A stretch of 64,000 nucleotides of DNA from Clostridiales bacterium (lineage in GTDB: Bacteria; Bacillota; Clostridia; Lachnospirales; Lachnospiraceae). The notes beneath the pieces were generated by a model, which worked only from the letters and a program-made list of their open reading frames with translations, made no database searches and was not told the DNA's origin. The stretch covers positions 39,353 to 103,352 of the forward strand of contig JAJQAA010000006.1 of the NCBI GenBank assembly GCA_021204045.1, given 5' to 3'. Shown piece by piece: positions 17,792 through 27,774 of the stretch. A program made the translations under genes and the position numbers. How positions within the stretch are numbered: position 1 is the first letter of the stretch; each line of letters opens with the position of its first letter.

Positions 17792-20773
17792 TTACAAATT
17801 CGTATAAAATTTTCCGGTTTCGGCGTTCTCCTTCTGCTCCGCCAGGAACTCTTTTTGCTGCCGCAGGCAGCCGGCCACAACAATCACGGCGAGAATCAGC
17901 AGACTGATCCCGCTGATCAGAGCACCCGCTTTCAGTCCCTTTGGACAATAATTCATCTCCACGGTGTGGTTCCCCTCTGTCAGTGTGACGCCGACAAAAG
18001 CATCCAGCATTTTCACAGCGTCTGTCTCTGCGCCATCCACCGTAATGGTCCAGCCCTCATCCCAGGGAATCGTCGTCAGCATAAGGCCGTCCTGCACGCA
18101 GGCAACCGTACCCGAAAGCGTCGTATCCGTCCAGCTTAAAAGTTTCCACGGCTCCGCGGAAAGCTTGTCGTAGACAGAAGCCAGACCCTTCTCCGAAAAA
18201 CGGTAGATATCTGCCCACATGCTTTCCTTGGTATCCTGTGCGGTCAGCGTCACCGTCTCTCCGGCCTCACAGTATCCGAGCTCGAGCAGATAACCGCGGT
18301 CGACATTATCAAACGTTTTTGCGCCGTTTTCCGTGGAAACGCTCACCTTTTCGATTTCCTTGTTTTCCACATAAGCGTAATATTCGCCGCTCTCCTCCGG
18401 TGTGAACGTCAGCGTCTGCCCGGAAACCTGCGCATCCATAACCAGGCGCAGCACATGAGCCGCGCCCAGGCAGTCCGTCAGCGAATTCTGCACATCCGCC
18501 GGGTTGCTGATATTGATATCCCAGCGTTCCTCAAAGTCGGCAGGCACCATAAAACCCAGCGGCAATACGTAGCTGTTCTGATAGAGCAGCGTGTCCCCCT
18601 CCTGCGCGAGGAAGCTGCGCAGCCCGTTATTTTCCGGTTCCTCGGAATAAATACTATATTTTACCGCGAACAGCATATCGATCAGAGGCGTGCTGCCGTT
18701 GATCGAGTAGGCGTTGGTCGAGCTCTCCATGCCCAGCTTCCGGAACAGCGTTGACAGATCCGCGTTCGCCGTCGAGGAGAATAATGAGACCGACGGAAAA
18801 TGCATCCAGGCCCCGTCATTTTTCGTCTTGCGCGTCACCTTCTCGACGCGGAAAAAACTGTCGTTTGGCTGCAAGGTCGAGACCAGCTTTTCCACCGCGG
18901 CGTTATCCGCGGTATAGGAAGTACGGCTCGTCGTCGTCACGCTGGTCACAGCCATATTGACCGCCGCTTCCAGCGAGACCACCGTAATCGCCAGAATCAG
19001 CGCTTTTCGCCGACCACACCTTCCCCGGCGCGAAAGGAAAATCGCTCCCAGATACAGTGCAAGGAATAAAATTGCCACATAATAAACAATAAAGTGAAAA
19101 TGCTCCTGCGTCACCAGCTTCTGCGCGAGCAGCACGAAGGCGACCGCTCCCCAGAACGCGAAAAGCAGCTGTCGCCGCGGCGTCTCATCCAGATATATAT
19201 AGGCGCGGTAGCACATCAGCAGAAGCAGGAGAATATAAATATAAGCCTGACGGCAGGGAAGGCTGTTTGGATAATGAAAGCCATGCCAGATAAAATTCAG
19301 GATATTCATCGAAAAACTGGCATAAAAGAACAGCATTGCCAGACAGTATACCGCTTTTTCCCGCGCGGAAATCTTTTTCTGCGCCAGATACAGCAGCGCG
19401 AACATCAGCACGGCCACACCGCAGTAAATGTTGGGCCAGTGATCGAGCCCGATCTCCGTCTCCACGTTGCCGATATGACGGGCAATCATGTCAAAAATCG
19501 GAAAATACTGGGTGAACGTCTTCGGAAAGCTGAAATTGCCTGAAGCCGTCATCTGCAGCGCCACGACCTCCGGCAGCAGCACCACCGCAGCCAGGCCCCC
19601 CGCGAGCAGAGAGCTGAACGCAAACTGGACGCCGCGCACGGCGATATCCTCCCAGACATGTTTCCGTTCCAGAACCAGCAGGGCAAAAAACCAGATCACC
19701 AGAAACACGCAGGTCATGATCGAAATGTAATAATTGGAAAGGATCGACAACCCCAATGTCACAATATACAACAGGCATTTCCCATCCCGCATCAACCGCT
19801 CCAGCCCCAGCATCACCAGGGGGAAAAGGACAATGCAGTCCAGCCACATGATATTCCAGCTGTAAGCCGCCATATAACCGGACAACGCGTAAAAAATGCC
19901 AAAAAAAGCCACGCCGAAATCCGCCGTCCCACAATGACGGCGCAGATACCATGCCATCGCAAGACCAGCCAGGCCGATTTTGAACACGATCATGTAGGAC
20001 ATGAATTCAATGACCAGACCCGACGGGACAAGCAAAAGAAGCCAGTTGAGCGGACTCGCCAGATAATAGGCGTAGAGAGCAGAAAAATTGACACCCATAC
20101 CGACATCCCAGCTGTAAAGCAGGCTCTGTCCATTCTTTAATTTATATTGAAATTCCGAAAAAAACGGCGCGTACTGGTGGTACATATCCGTGCGCAGGAA
20201 CGATTCCTCCCCGAACGGGAAAATTCCTCGCTGGATAAAGATGATCAACATGATCAGAACCGGCACAGCAAACGCCGCGATCAGCCCCCAGCGGGAGGCG
20301 ACATGAGAGGACCCGTCAATCAAATCAGAGATCGATGCGCCGTGGAAATCGGCATGCACAACCGGACGGCCACGCCGCGGCGTGTGTACGACACGCCCGC
20401 TGCCGCTCTCCCCGTCATCTGCGGCATTCTCCACATCGGCGGCTGCCTCTGCCTGCGGCGATTCACTCACTGCGTCATCCACCATATCTGCCTGCGGCGA
20501 TTCACTTTCCACAGCCTCAGCCCTATCCATCTGCGACGATTCACTCTCCGCAACCTCAGTCCTATCCGCCTGCGGCGATTTACTCTCCGCAACCTCAGTC
20601 CTATCCGCCTGCGGCGATTCACTCTCCGCAGCTTCAGTCCCATCCGTCTGTCGTGAAACACTCTCCGCCTCAGCGGCGGCCGTCTCCCGCGCGGCCTTTC
20701 CTGTCACTTCGCTGTTTGTCATGAGTAATCCTTCCAGCTCTTCGGTAATCCGGCGAATATCCTCGCTTCCCAT
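17792..20773 (-). CDS. YfhO family membrane protein with N-terminal repeat region
   Basis: A 993-residue polytopic membrane protein of the YfhO family, which is linked in Gram-positives to glycosylation of lipoteichoic acid or lipids. I start at ATG 20773 (MGSEDIRRITEELEGLL), with GGGGAG nine bases upstream; an in-frame GTG nine codons earlier has no such site. The first ~170 residues are cytoplasmic, acidic and low in complexity, with five 13-residue repeats. About a dozen transmembrane helices follow, then a large extracytoplasmic domain and a final helix (GALISGISLLILAVIVVAG). The GtrA-like gene lies just upstream, which fits a glycosyl-lipid flipping and transfer unit. The substrate is unknown. 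Confidence 0.88.
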   Translation of the reverse strand: MGSEDIRRITEELEGLLMTNSEVTGKAARETAAAEAESVSRQTDGTEAAESESPQADRTEVAESKSPQADRTEVAESESSQMDRAEAVESESPQADMVDDAVSESPQAEAAADVENAADDGESGSGRVVHTPRRGRPVVHADFHGASISDLIDGSSHVASRWGLIAAFAVPVLIMLIIFIQRGIFPFGEESFLRTDMYHQYAPFFSEFQYKLKNGQSLLYSWDVGMGVNFSALYAYYLASPLNWLLLLVPSGLVIEFMSYMIVFKIGLAGLAMAWYLRRHCGTADFGVAFFGIFYALSGYMAAYSWNIMWLDCIVLFPLVMLGLERLMRDGKCLLYIVTLGLSILSNYYISIMTCVFLVIWFFALLVLERKHVWEDIAVRGVQFAFSSLLAGGLAAVVLLPEVVALQMTASGNFSFPKTFTQYFPIFDMIARHIGNVETEIGLDHWPNIYCGVAVLMFALLYLAQKKISAREKAVYCLAMLFFYASFSMNILNFIWHGFHYPNSLPCRQAYIYILLLLLMCYRAYIYLDETPRRQLLFAFWGAVAFVLLAQKLVTQEHFHFIVYYVAILFLALYLGAIFLSRRGRCGRRKALILAITVVSLEAAVNMAVTSVTTTSRTSYTADNAAVEKLVSTLQPNDSFFRVEKVTRKTKNDGAWMHFPSVSLFSSTANADLSTLFRKLGMESSTNAYSINGSTPLIDMLFAVKYSIYSEEPENNGLRSFLAQEGDTLLYQNSYVLPLGFMVPADFEERWDINISNPADVQNSLTDCLGAAHVLRLVMDAQVSGQTLTFTPEESGEYYAYVENKEIEKVSVSTENGAKTFDNVDRGYLLELGYCEAGETVTLTAQDTKESMWADIYRFSEKGLASVYDKLSAEPWKLLSWTDTTLSGTVACVQDGLMLTTIPWDEGWTITVDGAETDAVKMLDAFVGVTLTEGNHTVEMNYCPKGLKAGALISGISLLILAVIVVAGCLRQQKEFLAEQKENAETGKFYTNL
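20444..20638 (-). repeat. Five 39-bp tandem repeats in the YfhO gene
   Basis: Five in-frame units encode TEAAESESPQADR, TEVAESKSPQADR, TEVAESESSQMDR, AEAVESESPQADM and VDDAVSESPQAEA. The units diverge towards the 3' end. Such arrays readily change copy number and would lengthen or shorten the acidic N-terminal tail without shifting the frame. Confidence 0.85.
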
Positions 20774-20792
20774 ATCCGGTTTCTCCCCACCA

Positions 20793-21218
20793 TTATACAC
20801 GATCGCTTTTTTTCTTAAAAATGAACAGCTTACTGAACAGATAATTCAGCACCAGCGAGATAGCGGAGACAACCACCTTACAGATAAAATCCTGTTTGAT
20901 GCCAAGGCCGTCCACCATCACCATCATCGCGACCAGCGTGAAAACGCCTGTCGCCAGTCTGCAGGCCACAAAAGCGGTAAATTCTTTCCACAGAAAACCG
21001 GGATCCACACGCATACTCCGGAAAACAAAAAACTTGTTAGTCACATAAGCGAACAGGACCGCAATCGCCCACGAAGCCGCCGTCGCAAAGCGATAATCAA
21101 CATTGGCATGCCGCAGCAACGCGTAACTCACCCAGTCCACCAGGGTCGTCATCACTCCGGTGATGAGATAAGCGATCGTCTCGCGGTTCACAAATTTGCT
21201 CCATAATTTCCTGAACAT
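20793..21218 (-). CDS. GtrA family membrane protein (putative glycosyl-lipid flippase)
   Basis: A 141-residue protein with four transmembrane helices, typical of GtrA: ETIAYLITGVMTTLVDWVSY, FATAASWAIAVLFAYVTNKF and a Lys-rich C-terminus KLFIFKKKSDRV. GtrA proteins are thought to move undecaprenyl-phosphate-linked sugars across the membrane for surface glycosylation. It lies 19 bases upstream of the YfhO gene on the same strand, which supports a common function. Confidence 0.88.
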   Translation of the reverse strand: MFRKLWSKFVNRETIAYLITGVMTTLVDWVSYALLRHANVDYRFATAASWAIAVLFAYVTNKFFVFRSMRVDPGFLWKEFTAFVACRLATGVFTLVAMMVMVDGLGIKQDFICKVVVSAISLVLNYLFSKLFIFKKKSDRV

Positions 21219-21301
21219 GGTTTTTTCTTTCCTCTGTACGGATCATTCCGATTGCCAGAACCGCCCTCGCGGGCATCACTTAATTATTTTTCACAGACAA
21301 A

Positions 21302-22618
21302 TCAGCTTTGGACAGACAGCTGCTGTCCCTCCCCGCGGTCCTCCAGGATCTTTCGCACGCTGACCAGCTTCACGCAAAGGGAAAACAGCTCCATCGCCAG
21401 CTTCAGATCGCTCAGCGGCGGGTAGGACGGCGCGATACGGATATTTGTATCACGCGGATCGCGGCCGTAAGGATAGGTCGCTCCGGCTTTCGTCATCACC
21501 AGTCCGGCTTTCTTGCACAGTCCCACGATCGCTTTCGCGCAGCCCTCCATCGAATCAAAGGAGATAAAATAACCGCCTTTCGGCGAGGTCCAGCTGCCGA
21601 TCTCCAGTCCGTCCAGCTCCCGCGCAAGGATCTCCTCGACCGCCTCAAATTTGGGACGCAGGATATCCGCGTGTTTGCGCATATGCTCAACCATGCCGTG
21701 AATATTTCCAAAGAAACGTACGTGGCGCAGCTGATTTACCTTGTCATGGCCGATCGTCTGGAAGCGCAGCTGTTTCGTGATATCCTCCAGGTTGTTCTGC
21801 GAAGCCGCGATCGCCGCGATGCCCGAACCCGGGAAGCTGATCTTGGAAGTCGACGAAAATTTATAGACCAGGTCCGGATTTCCGGCCCGTTTGCATTCCG
21901 CGAGGATCTCGATCAGGTGATCCTGCTCGTCATCATAGAGATGGTGTATGCCATAGGCATTGTCCCAGTAAATGCGAAAATCCGGGGCCGCCGGTTTTAA
22001 GCGCGCCAGGCGACGGACCGTGGCGTCCGAATAGCTGGTGCCGGTCGGATTGGAATATTTCGGGACACACCAGATACCCTTGATGCTCTCGTCCTCAGCG
22101 ACCAGCTTCTCGACCATATCGATGTCCGGGCCGTCCGCGCCCATCGGCACATTGATCATCTCGATACCGAAATACTCCATGATCGCGAAATGGCGGTCAT
22201 AGCCCGGCACCGGGCAGAGGAATTTGACCTTGTCCAGCTTACACCAGGGAGTAAAGCCCATAACGCCGTGCGTCATTGACCGCGAGACCGTGTCAAACAT
22301 CACATTCAGGCTGGAATTGCCGTAAATGATAATGTTATCCGGCGCAACTTCCATCATATCGCCGATCAGCTCCTTGGCTTCCCCGATTCCGGTCAGCCCG
22401 CCATAGTTGCGGCAGTCCGTACCGTCCTCGCAGGTCAGGTCAGAATCGCTGCTCAATACGTCCATCATTCCCATCGAGAGGTCCAGCTGATCCACGCTCG
22501 GCTTGCCGCGCGACATGTCCAGGCGCAGATCCCTGCCCTGGTACTCCCGGTACTGGGCGATCAGCTGCTTGCGCAGCGCCTGCAGTTCTTCCGTGCTCAT
22601 CTCCAAATATGGCTGCAT
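21302..22618 (-). CDS. Aspartate aminotransferase, type 1c subfamily (PLP enzyme)
   Basis: A 438-residue fold-type I aminotransferase resembling the type 1c aspartate aminotransferases found in many actinobacteria and clostridia. Visible markers are DMSRGKPSVDQLDLS near the N-terminus, NPTGTSYSD, WDNAYGIHHLYDDEQD (PLP-contact Asp/Tyr), the Schiff-base lysine in KFSSTSKISFPGSG (~residue 260) and the substrate-binding Arg in DTNIRIAPSYPP. ATG 22618 has AAGGAGGAGAAAC upstream. It probably interconverts aspartate/oxaloacetate or a related pair. It lies downstream of gatB with no strong terminator seen between. Confidence 0.85.
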   Translation of the reverse strand: MQPYLEMSTEELQALRKQLIAQYREYQGRDLRLDMSRGKPSVDQLDLSMGMMDVLSSDSDLTCEDGTDCRNYGGLTGIGEAKELIGDMMEVAPDNIIIYGNSSLNVMFDTVSRSMTHGVMGFTPWCKLDKVKFLCPVPGYDRHFAIMEYFGIEMINVPMGADGPDIDMVEKLVAEDESIKGIWCVPKYSNPTGTSYSDATVRRLARLKPAAPDFRIYWDNAYGIHHLYDDEQDHLIEILAECKRAGNPDLVYKFSSTSKISFPGSGIAAIAASQNNLEDITKQLRFQTIGHDKVNQLRHVRFFGNIHGMVEHMRKHADILRPKFEAVEEILARELDGLEIGSWTSPKGGYFISFDSMEGCAKAIVGLCKKAGLVMTKAGATYPYGRDPRDTNIRIAPSYPPLSDLKLAMELFSLCVKLVSVRKILEDRGEGQQLSVQS

Positions 22619-22761
22619 AGTTTCTCCTCCTTACCAAAACCGGCATGTCCGCCAAAGCGGACAACTGCGTTTACTATTGTATCCGAAACCAGTAAAGAAT
22701 GCAATCGACTTTGCTCCCCCGGCACACATTCCCACGGTGCCCGGAAAACAAAGACATGAAT

Positions 22762-24198
22762 TTATTTCGACAGCTGCTCCCGCACAAGCTTATTGACCAG
22801 CGCCGGATCCGCCTTGCCCTTCATCGCGCGCATCGTCTGGCCGACGATGAAGCCCATCGCTTTCTCCTTACCGGCCTTGAAATCCATGGCCGACTGCGGA
22901 TTCTTCGCGATGATTTCCGCGATCGTCTTTGCCAGCGCGCCCTCATCGTTAACGACCTTTAAGCCCTTCTCTTCGACGTACTGCTCCGGATCGACCCCGT
23001 TCGCGAAGATTTCCTCAAATACCGTGCGCGCCACCGTGCGGTTGATCACATTTTTATCGACCATATCGATCAGTTTTGCCAGATTTGACGGGCTGATCGT
23101 AAGCTGATCCGCGTCCATGCCGTTTTCCTTTAAAAGGCGCATAGCGTCGGTCATCAGCCAGTTGGAAACCTCCTTCGGCTTCCCGCAGAGCGCCGTCGTC
23201 GCCTCAAAGATATCCGCCAGGCTCTTCGTGCCGGTCAGAATTTCCGCGTCATATTGCGGCAGGCCGAACTCCGCCTGATAGCGGGCCAGCTTTTCCGTGC
23301 GCAGCTCCGGCTGGCGCGCTTTCACCGCGGCGATCCACTCGTCGCTGATCACCACCGGGACCAGATCCGGATCCGGGAAATAACGATAATCCTGGGCGTC
23401 CTCCTTGGAACGCATCGCGCGCGAGCTTTCTTTATTATCATCCCAGCGGCGGGTCTCCTGAATGACCTTACGCCCCTCTTCAATCAGCTCGATCTGGCGG
23501 GTGCGCTCGCCCTCAATCGCGCGCGCAATCGCCTTAAACGAGTTGAGGTTTTTCATCTCCGTGCGCGTACCGTATTCCGCGGCGCCGGCCTCGCGCACGG
23601 ACAGGTTGACGTCCGCCCGCATCGAGCCTTCCTGCAGCTTGCAGTCGGAAGCGCCCAGATACTGGATAATCAGGCGCAGCTTTTCCAGATAGGCGATCAC
23701 CTCATCCGCGCTGCGCATATCCGGCTCGGAGACAATTTCGATCAGCGGCACGCCGCTGCGGTTGAAATCCACCAGCGAGCAGTCTGCCCATTCGTCGTGG
23801 ATCAGCTTACCGGCGTCCTCCTCCATGTGAATCTCATGGATGCCGATTTTCTTTGTCCCGGCCGCCGTCTCGATCTCCACCCAGCCGTCGTGGCAGATCG
23901 GCAGATAGAGCTGGGAAATCTGGTAATTCTGCGGATTGTCCGGATAGAAATAATTCTTCCGGTCAAACTTGCAGTACTGATTGATTCCGCAATTCGTCGC
24001 CAGGCCGACGGCCAGCGCGTACTCCACTACCTGGCGGTTCAGCACGGGCAGCGAGCCGGGCATACCGGTACAGACAGGGCAGGTGTGCGTATTCGGCGCG
24101 CCGCCAAAGGCGGTCGAACAGCCGCAGAATATCTTGGTTTTCGTGGCCAGCTCCACATGAACCTCAAGGCCGATCACGGTCTCATACTGCTTGCTCAT
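22762..24198 (-). CDS. gatB: Asp-tRNA(Asn)/Glu-tRNA(Gln) amidotransferase subunit B
   Basis: A 478-residue kinase/tRNA-recognition subunit of GatCAB. It phosphorylates mischarged Asp or Glu on tRNA, which is then amidated with ammonia from GatA. Conserved blocks are TVIGLEVHVELATKTKIFCG, then NTHTCPVCTGMPGSLP, FDRKNYFYPDNPQNYQISQL and the C-terminal YqeY-like tail NPQSAMDFKAGKEKAMGFIV. The gene overlaps the end of gatA by 4 bases, so translation is coupled. Confidence 0.97.
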   Translation of the reverse strand: MSKQYETVIGLEVHVELATKTKIFCGCSTAFGGAPNTHTCPVCTGMPGSLPVLNRQVVEYALAVGLATNCGINQYCKFDRKNYFYPDNPQNYQISQLYLPICHDGWVEIETAAGTKKIGIHEIHMEEDAGKLIHDEWADCSLVDFNRSGVPLIEIVSEPDMRSADEVIAYLEKLRLIIQYLGASDCKLQEGSMRADVNLSVREAGAAEYGTRTEMKNLNSFKAIARAIEGERTRQIELIEEGRKVIQETRRWDDNKESSRAMRSKEDAQDYRYFPDPDLVPVVISDEWIAAVKARQPELRTEKLARYQAEFGLPQYDAEILTGTKSLADIFEATTALCGKPKEVSNWLMTDAMRLLKENGMDADQLTISPSNLAKLIDMVDKNVINRTVARTVFEEIFANGVDPEQYVEEKGLKVVNDEGALAKTIAEIIAKNPQSAMDFKAGKEKAMGFIVGQTMRAMKGKADPALVNKLVREQLSK

Positions 24199-25724
24199 CT
24201 TGCCACACCTCCTTTATCTTCCATTCCCGGCGCTCCCGCTTTCCCGGCCAGCTCCGCTCCGGTCCGTTTTGCCAACTCCGGGCCCTCATAAGCGCGGCTC
24301 TGCTCAAAAGCGTATCCGGCGCGGATAATCTTGTCCTCCTGGAAACAGTCGCCGATCAGCTGCATGCCGATGGGCAGGCCGTTTTTGTCTTTCCCGCAGG
24401 GCACCGTCATACCGGGCAGACCGGCAAGATTGACTGAGATCGTATAAATATCGCCAAGATACATCTGCAGCGGATCACTGAGCGACTCGCCCAGACGCGG
24501 CGCAGTCGTCGGCGACGCCGGAGCCAGAATTACGTCAAAAGAAGCAAACGCTTTGTCAAACGCCTGCTTGATCAGCGCTTTGGTGCGCAGCGCTTTCAGA
24601 TAATACGCGTCATAATAACCGCTGCTCAGCACGAAAGAGCCGAGCATGATGCGGCGCTTGACCTCCGCGCCGAAGCCCTCTGAACGGCTTTTCTTGTACA
24701 TGTTGTGCAGACCGGCGTATTCCGCGGTGCGGTAGCCATATTTCACGCCGTCAAACCGGGAAAGGTTGGAGCTGGCTTCCGCCGAGGCAATCACATAATA
24801 GGCAGGAATCGCGTACTCGACAAGACTTAAGTCAAATTCCTCAACCACCGCGCCCTTTGCGGCAAGCACTTTCGCCGCGGCGAGAATCGCGTCCCGCACA
24901 TCCTCGTTCAGTCCATCGCCAAAATAATCGCGCGGGATGCCAATCCGCAATCCTTTCACATCGTCCACCAGCGCTGCGGTAAAATTACCGTCCGTGCGCG
25001 CGACCGACGTGCTGTCTTTCTTATCGTGCGAGGCGATCGCCTCCAGTATCGTCGCGCAGTCGGTCACATCTTTCGCGACCGGCCCGATCTGGTCGAGCGA
25101 GGAGCCATAAGCCACCAGGCCGTAGCGGGAGACCGTGCCGTAGGTCGGCTTGATGCCGGTCACACCGCAGAACGAGCTCGGCTGGCGGATGGAACCGCCG
25201 GTATCAGAGCCAAGCGCGTAAAAACACTCATTCGCAGCCACCGCGGCGCAGGAACCGCCCGAAGAGCCGCCCGGCACATGCTCCGTGTCCCACGGATTCT
25301 TCGTCTCACCGAACGCCGAGGTCTCCGTCGTGCTCCCCATCGCGAACTCATCCATGTTTGTTTTGCCCAGGATCACCGCGCCTGCTTTCTCCAGATTCAG
25401 CACCGCTTCAGCGGTGAATGTCGGCACAAAATTCGCGAGGATATTGGAACTGCAGGTCGTCCGCAGTCCCGCGGTACACATATTGTCCTTGACTGCTACC
25501 GGCACGCCGGCCAGAGGCCCGGTCAGTTCACCGGCGCTGATCCGCTCCTGCACCTGCGCCGCGCGGGCAAGCGCTCCCTCCTCATCGATGGTCACATAAC
25601 AATTTAACGTCGGCTCCAGCGCGCACATTTGCGCCAGGCTGGCTTTCGTGGCTTCCGCCACGCCAATCTCGCCGGCCTGTATTTTTTTGCCCAGCTGCAC
25701 GGCCGTTAATTCCAGAATATTCAA
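24195..25724 (-). CDS. gatA: Asp-tRNA(Asn)/Glu-tRNA(Gln) amidotransferase subunit A
   Basis: A 509-residue amidase-signature enzyme that releases ammonia from glutamine for GatB. The catalytic Lys lies in AVKDNMC, and the Gly/Ser-rich signature GGSSGGSCAAVAANECFYALG supplies the cis-Ser and nucleophile Ser (near residue 175, GSDTGGSIRQPSSFCG). The C-terminus carries a ~20-residue Ala/Gly-rich tail beyond the usual end. It is third in the aspS-gatC-gatA-gatB operon. Confidence 0.97.
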   Translation of the reverse strand: MNILELTAVQLGKKIQAGEIGVAEATKASLAQMCALEPTLNCYVTIDEEGALARAAQVQERISAGELTGPLAGVPVAVKDNMCTAGLRTTCSSNILANFVPTFTAEAVLNLEKAGAVILGKTNMDEFAMGSTTETSAFGETKNPWDTEHVPGGSSGGSCAAVAANECFYALGSDTGGSIRQPSSFCGVTGIKPTYGTVSRYGLVAYGSSLDQIGPVAKDVTDCATILEAIASHDKKDSTSVARTDGNFTAALVDDVKGLRIGIPRDYFGDGLNEDVRDAILAAAKVLAAKGAVVEEFDLSLVEYAIPAYYVIASAEASSNLSRFDGVKYGYRTAEYAGLHNMYKKSRSEGFGAEVKRRIMLGSFVLSSGYYDAYYLKALRTKALIKQAFDKAFASFDVILAPASPTTAPRLGESLSDPLQMYLGDIYTISVNLAGLPGMTVPCGKDKNGLPIGMQLIGDCFQEDKIIRAGYAFEQSRAYEGPELAKRTGAELAGKAGAPGMEDKGGVAR

Positions 25725-25746
25725 CTGACTTTCTCCTTTCCGGCTC

Positions 25747-26040
25747 TCACTCTACCGTCTTTGGTACCATGAACGCGTTGTCTTTTCTCTGCGGCGCGTT
25801 TTTCAGTGTGTTCTCGCTGTCGTCGCCGTTTGTCACCACGTCCTCGCGGAAAACATTATTGACCGGGAACACATGCGACATTGGCTCCACGCCGCTGGTA
25901 TCCAGCTCGTTCAGCTTGTCGATGTAATCCAGCATCCGCCCCATGTCTTCTTTCGCCTTTTCTTTCTCCTCGCCGGAGAGCTCCAGCTTCGCCAGGATGC
26001 CCACATATTCAATGGTTTCGTCACTGATGATATTTGCCAT
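25747..26040 (-). CDS. gatC: Asp-tRNA(Asn)/Glu-tRNA(Gln) amidotransferase subunit C
   Basis: A 97-residue protein that wraps around and stabilises the GatA-GatB interface. It has the typical order: [20 protein letters not shown], then [34 protein letters not shown] and the final basic segment [17 protein letters not shown]. It lies between aspS (26 bases) and gatA (22 bases). Confidence 0.96.
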   Translation of the reverse strand: MANIISDETIEYVGILAKLELSGEEKEKAKEDMGRMLDYIDKLNELDTSGVEPMSHVFPVNNVFREDVVTNGDDSENTLKNAPQRKDNAFMVPKTVE

Positions 26041-26066
26041 CTTTCTACCTCCGTATCCGTAAATTT

Positions 26067-27398
26067 CTACGGTTCCAGTCTTGTCACATCGCGCGGGAAC
26101 AGGGACGTCTCGCGCACATTCTGCTCATCCAGAAGCCGCATAGTCAGCCGCTCCAGGCCGATGCCCAGTCCGCCGTGCGGCGGCATGCCGTATTTGAAAA
26201 TCATCAGGTAATCCTTAATTTCCTCCGGATCCATGTTGCGCTTTTCCATCTTCGCGAGAATTTCATTGTAATCGTGGATACGCTGACCTCCGGTCGTGAT
26301 CTCCAGACCCTTATAGAGCAGGTCGAAGCTCAGCGTAAACCGCTCATCCTGCGGGTCGTCCATCGCATAGAACGGGCGCTTCTTCGACGGATAATGCGTG
26401 ACAAACACAAAATCGCTCCCGTACTCCTCCTGGAAATAGCGCCCGATCAGCACTTCCTCCTTCGGCTCCAGATCGAAAGGATTGCGGATGCGGCGTTTGT
26501 ATTTTTCCGCTACCAGTTCCTTGGCCTTGTCAAAGCGCACCTGCGGAATCTTTTCCAGCTTCGGCAGCTGCACGCCGAGCAGTTTCAGTTCTTTCGCGTA
26601 ATCGCGTCGCAGCAGCTCCATCGTATATTTCAGGAATCCGGTCTCCATCGCCATCACATCTTCGAAGCTGTCAATGTACCCCATCTCGAAATCGAGGCTG
26701 ATATATTCATTCAGATGGCGCGTCGTGTTGTGTTTTTCGGCGCGGAACACCGGAGCTGCTTCGAACACACGGTCATAAACGCCCACCATCGTCTGCTTGT
26801 AAAACTGCGGGCTCTGACCAAGCTCCGCCTTTTTATTAAAATAATTGAGCTTGAAGACATTCGCTCCGCCCTCAGCGCCCCGCGCGACGATCTTCGGCGT
26901 ATGGATCTCCGTAAAACCCTGCGAGAACAGGAATTCACGGAAGCCGCGCACAATTCCCTCCTGGATCTTAAATTTGGCGCGCTCCCGCAGGTTGCGCAGC
27001 GAAACCGGCCGCAGCGCCAGCTTCGTCTCCAGCGAGGTATTCATCTTCCATTTGTTAATCGCGAGCGGCAGAATTTCCGCCGGTTCGGACAGCACGCGGA
27101 TCCCGCGCAGGCGCAGTTCAAAGCCGTGCGGCGCGCGTTCCTCCTGCGCCACCATGCCTGTCGCTTCGACGGCGGATTCCTCTTTCAGATCCTTTAAATC
27201 AAATCCGCTTTTTCCTTCCTCATACACACACTGTACCAACCCCTCGGCTTTGCGCAAAATCACAAAAGCGACCTCGCCCATGTCGCGGATATTGTGCACC
27301 GCACCGTTCATCCTCACGGTCTTCCCATCGTAATCTCCCGCGAGCACCTGCGCGATGCCAAGCGTTTCTTTTTCCTTTACACCTGTCTGAAATTCCAT
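26067..27398 (-). CDS. aspS: Aspartyl-tRNA synthetase, archaeal/non-discriminating type
   Basis: A 443-residue class II synthetase of the short archaeal-type AspRS lineage, without the ~100-residue GAD insertion of standard bacterial AspRS. It has an N-terminal OB fold ([20 protein letters not shown]), motif 2 ([20 protein letters not shown]) and motif 3 ([20 protein letters not shown]). Because it is followed at once by gatC-gatA-gatB, it most likely charges both tRNA-Asp and tRNA-Asn with Asp, and GatCAB amidates the latter. The leader has a T-box, so expression should respond to an uncharged tRNA. Confidence 0.93.
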   Translation of the reverse strand: MEFQTGVKEKETLGIAQVLAGDYDGKTVRMNGAVHNIRDMGEVAFVILRKAEGLVQCVYEEGKSGFDLKDLKEESAVEATGMVAQEERAPHGFELRLRGIRVLSEPAEILPLAINKWKMNTSLETKLALRPVSLRNLRERAKFKIQEGIVRGFREFLFSQGFTEIHTPKIVARGAEGGANVFKLNYFNKKAELGQSPQFYKQTMVGVYDRVFEAAPVFRAEKHNTTRHLNEYISLDFEMGYIDSFEDVMAMETGFLKYTMELLRRDYAKELKLLGVQLPKLEKIPQVRFDKAKELVAEKYKRRIRNPFDLEPKEEVLIGRYFQEEYGSDFVFVTHYPSKKRPFYAMDDPQDERFTLSFDLLYKGLEITTGGQRIHDYNEILAKMEKRNMDPEEIKDYLMIFKYGMPPHGGLGIGLERLTMRLLDEQNVRETSLFPRDVTRLEP

Positions 27399-27465
27399 GG
27401 CGTACCCTCCTGTTGTTGTCTGCCTGATATTCCGAAGCTTATTGAGGTGTTCTTCCTGTAAAACA

Positions 27466-27768
27466 AAAAGCCCCGCCCCGGAATACTGTCTTCATATCCC
27501 GGGACGGGGCCGTAGATTCGGCTCCGCGGTACCACCCGCATTGAGAACCGACCCTGAAAAGAACCGACCCTCCACTCTTGGCACGTAACGTGTGTCTGAC
27601 GGATATCCCTAATTGCGGCGGCGCGATCCCGCGCCCCCGGTTCAGGATACCGGCTCCGGAGTGTTCCCTGATTGCCGCGTCCTGTCTGACGGCGCTCTCA
27701 GTCGGTGACGCCATCTTCCTGTCGAAGTCCTCTCGGCCAGAGTCTCCTTCATTGCCGTTGCGTAATTG
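27466..27768 (-). promoter_or_regulatory. T-box riboswitch leader of aspS-gatCAB
   Basis: The minus-strand leader holds the T-box core GGGTGGTACCGCGG (within 27520-27540), preceded by structured stem I sequence. It is followed by a GC-rich terminator stem (27470-27510) and TTTTTG. Uncharged tRNA would pair with the T-box and favour the antiterminator. The specifier codon was not fixed; two GAC triplets near 27681-27690 would suit tRNA-Asp. An 11-base direct repeat (GAACCGACCCT on the plus strand) lies between stem I and the T-box. Confidence 0.93.
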
Positions 27769-27774
27769 CCTAAT

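Noticed and set aside
17773..17883. N-terminal extension of argH
   Set aside because: The extra residues are not protein-like and overlap the YfhO gene end; the internal ATG has a strong Shine-Dalgarno and matches the family start.
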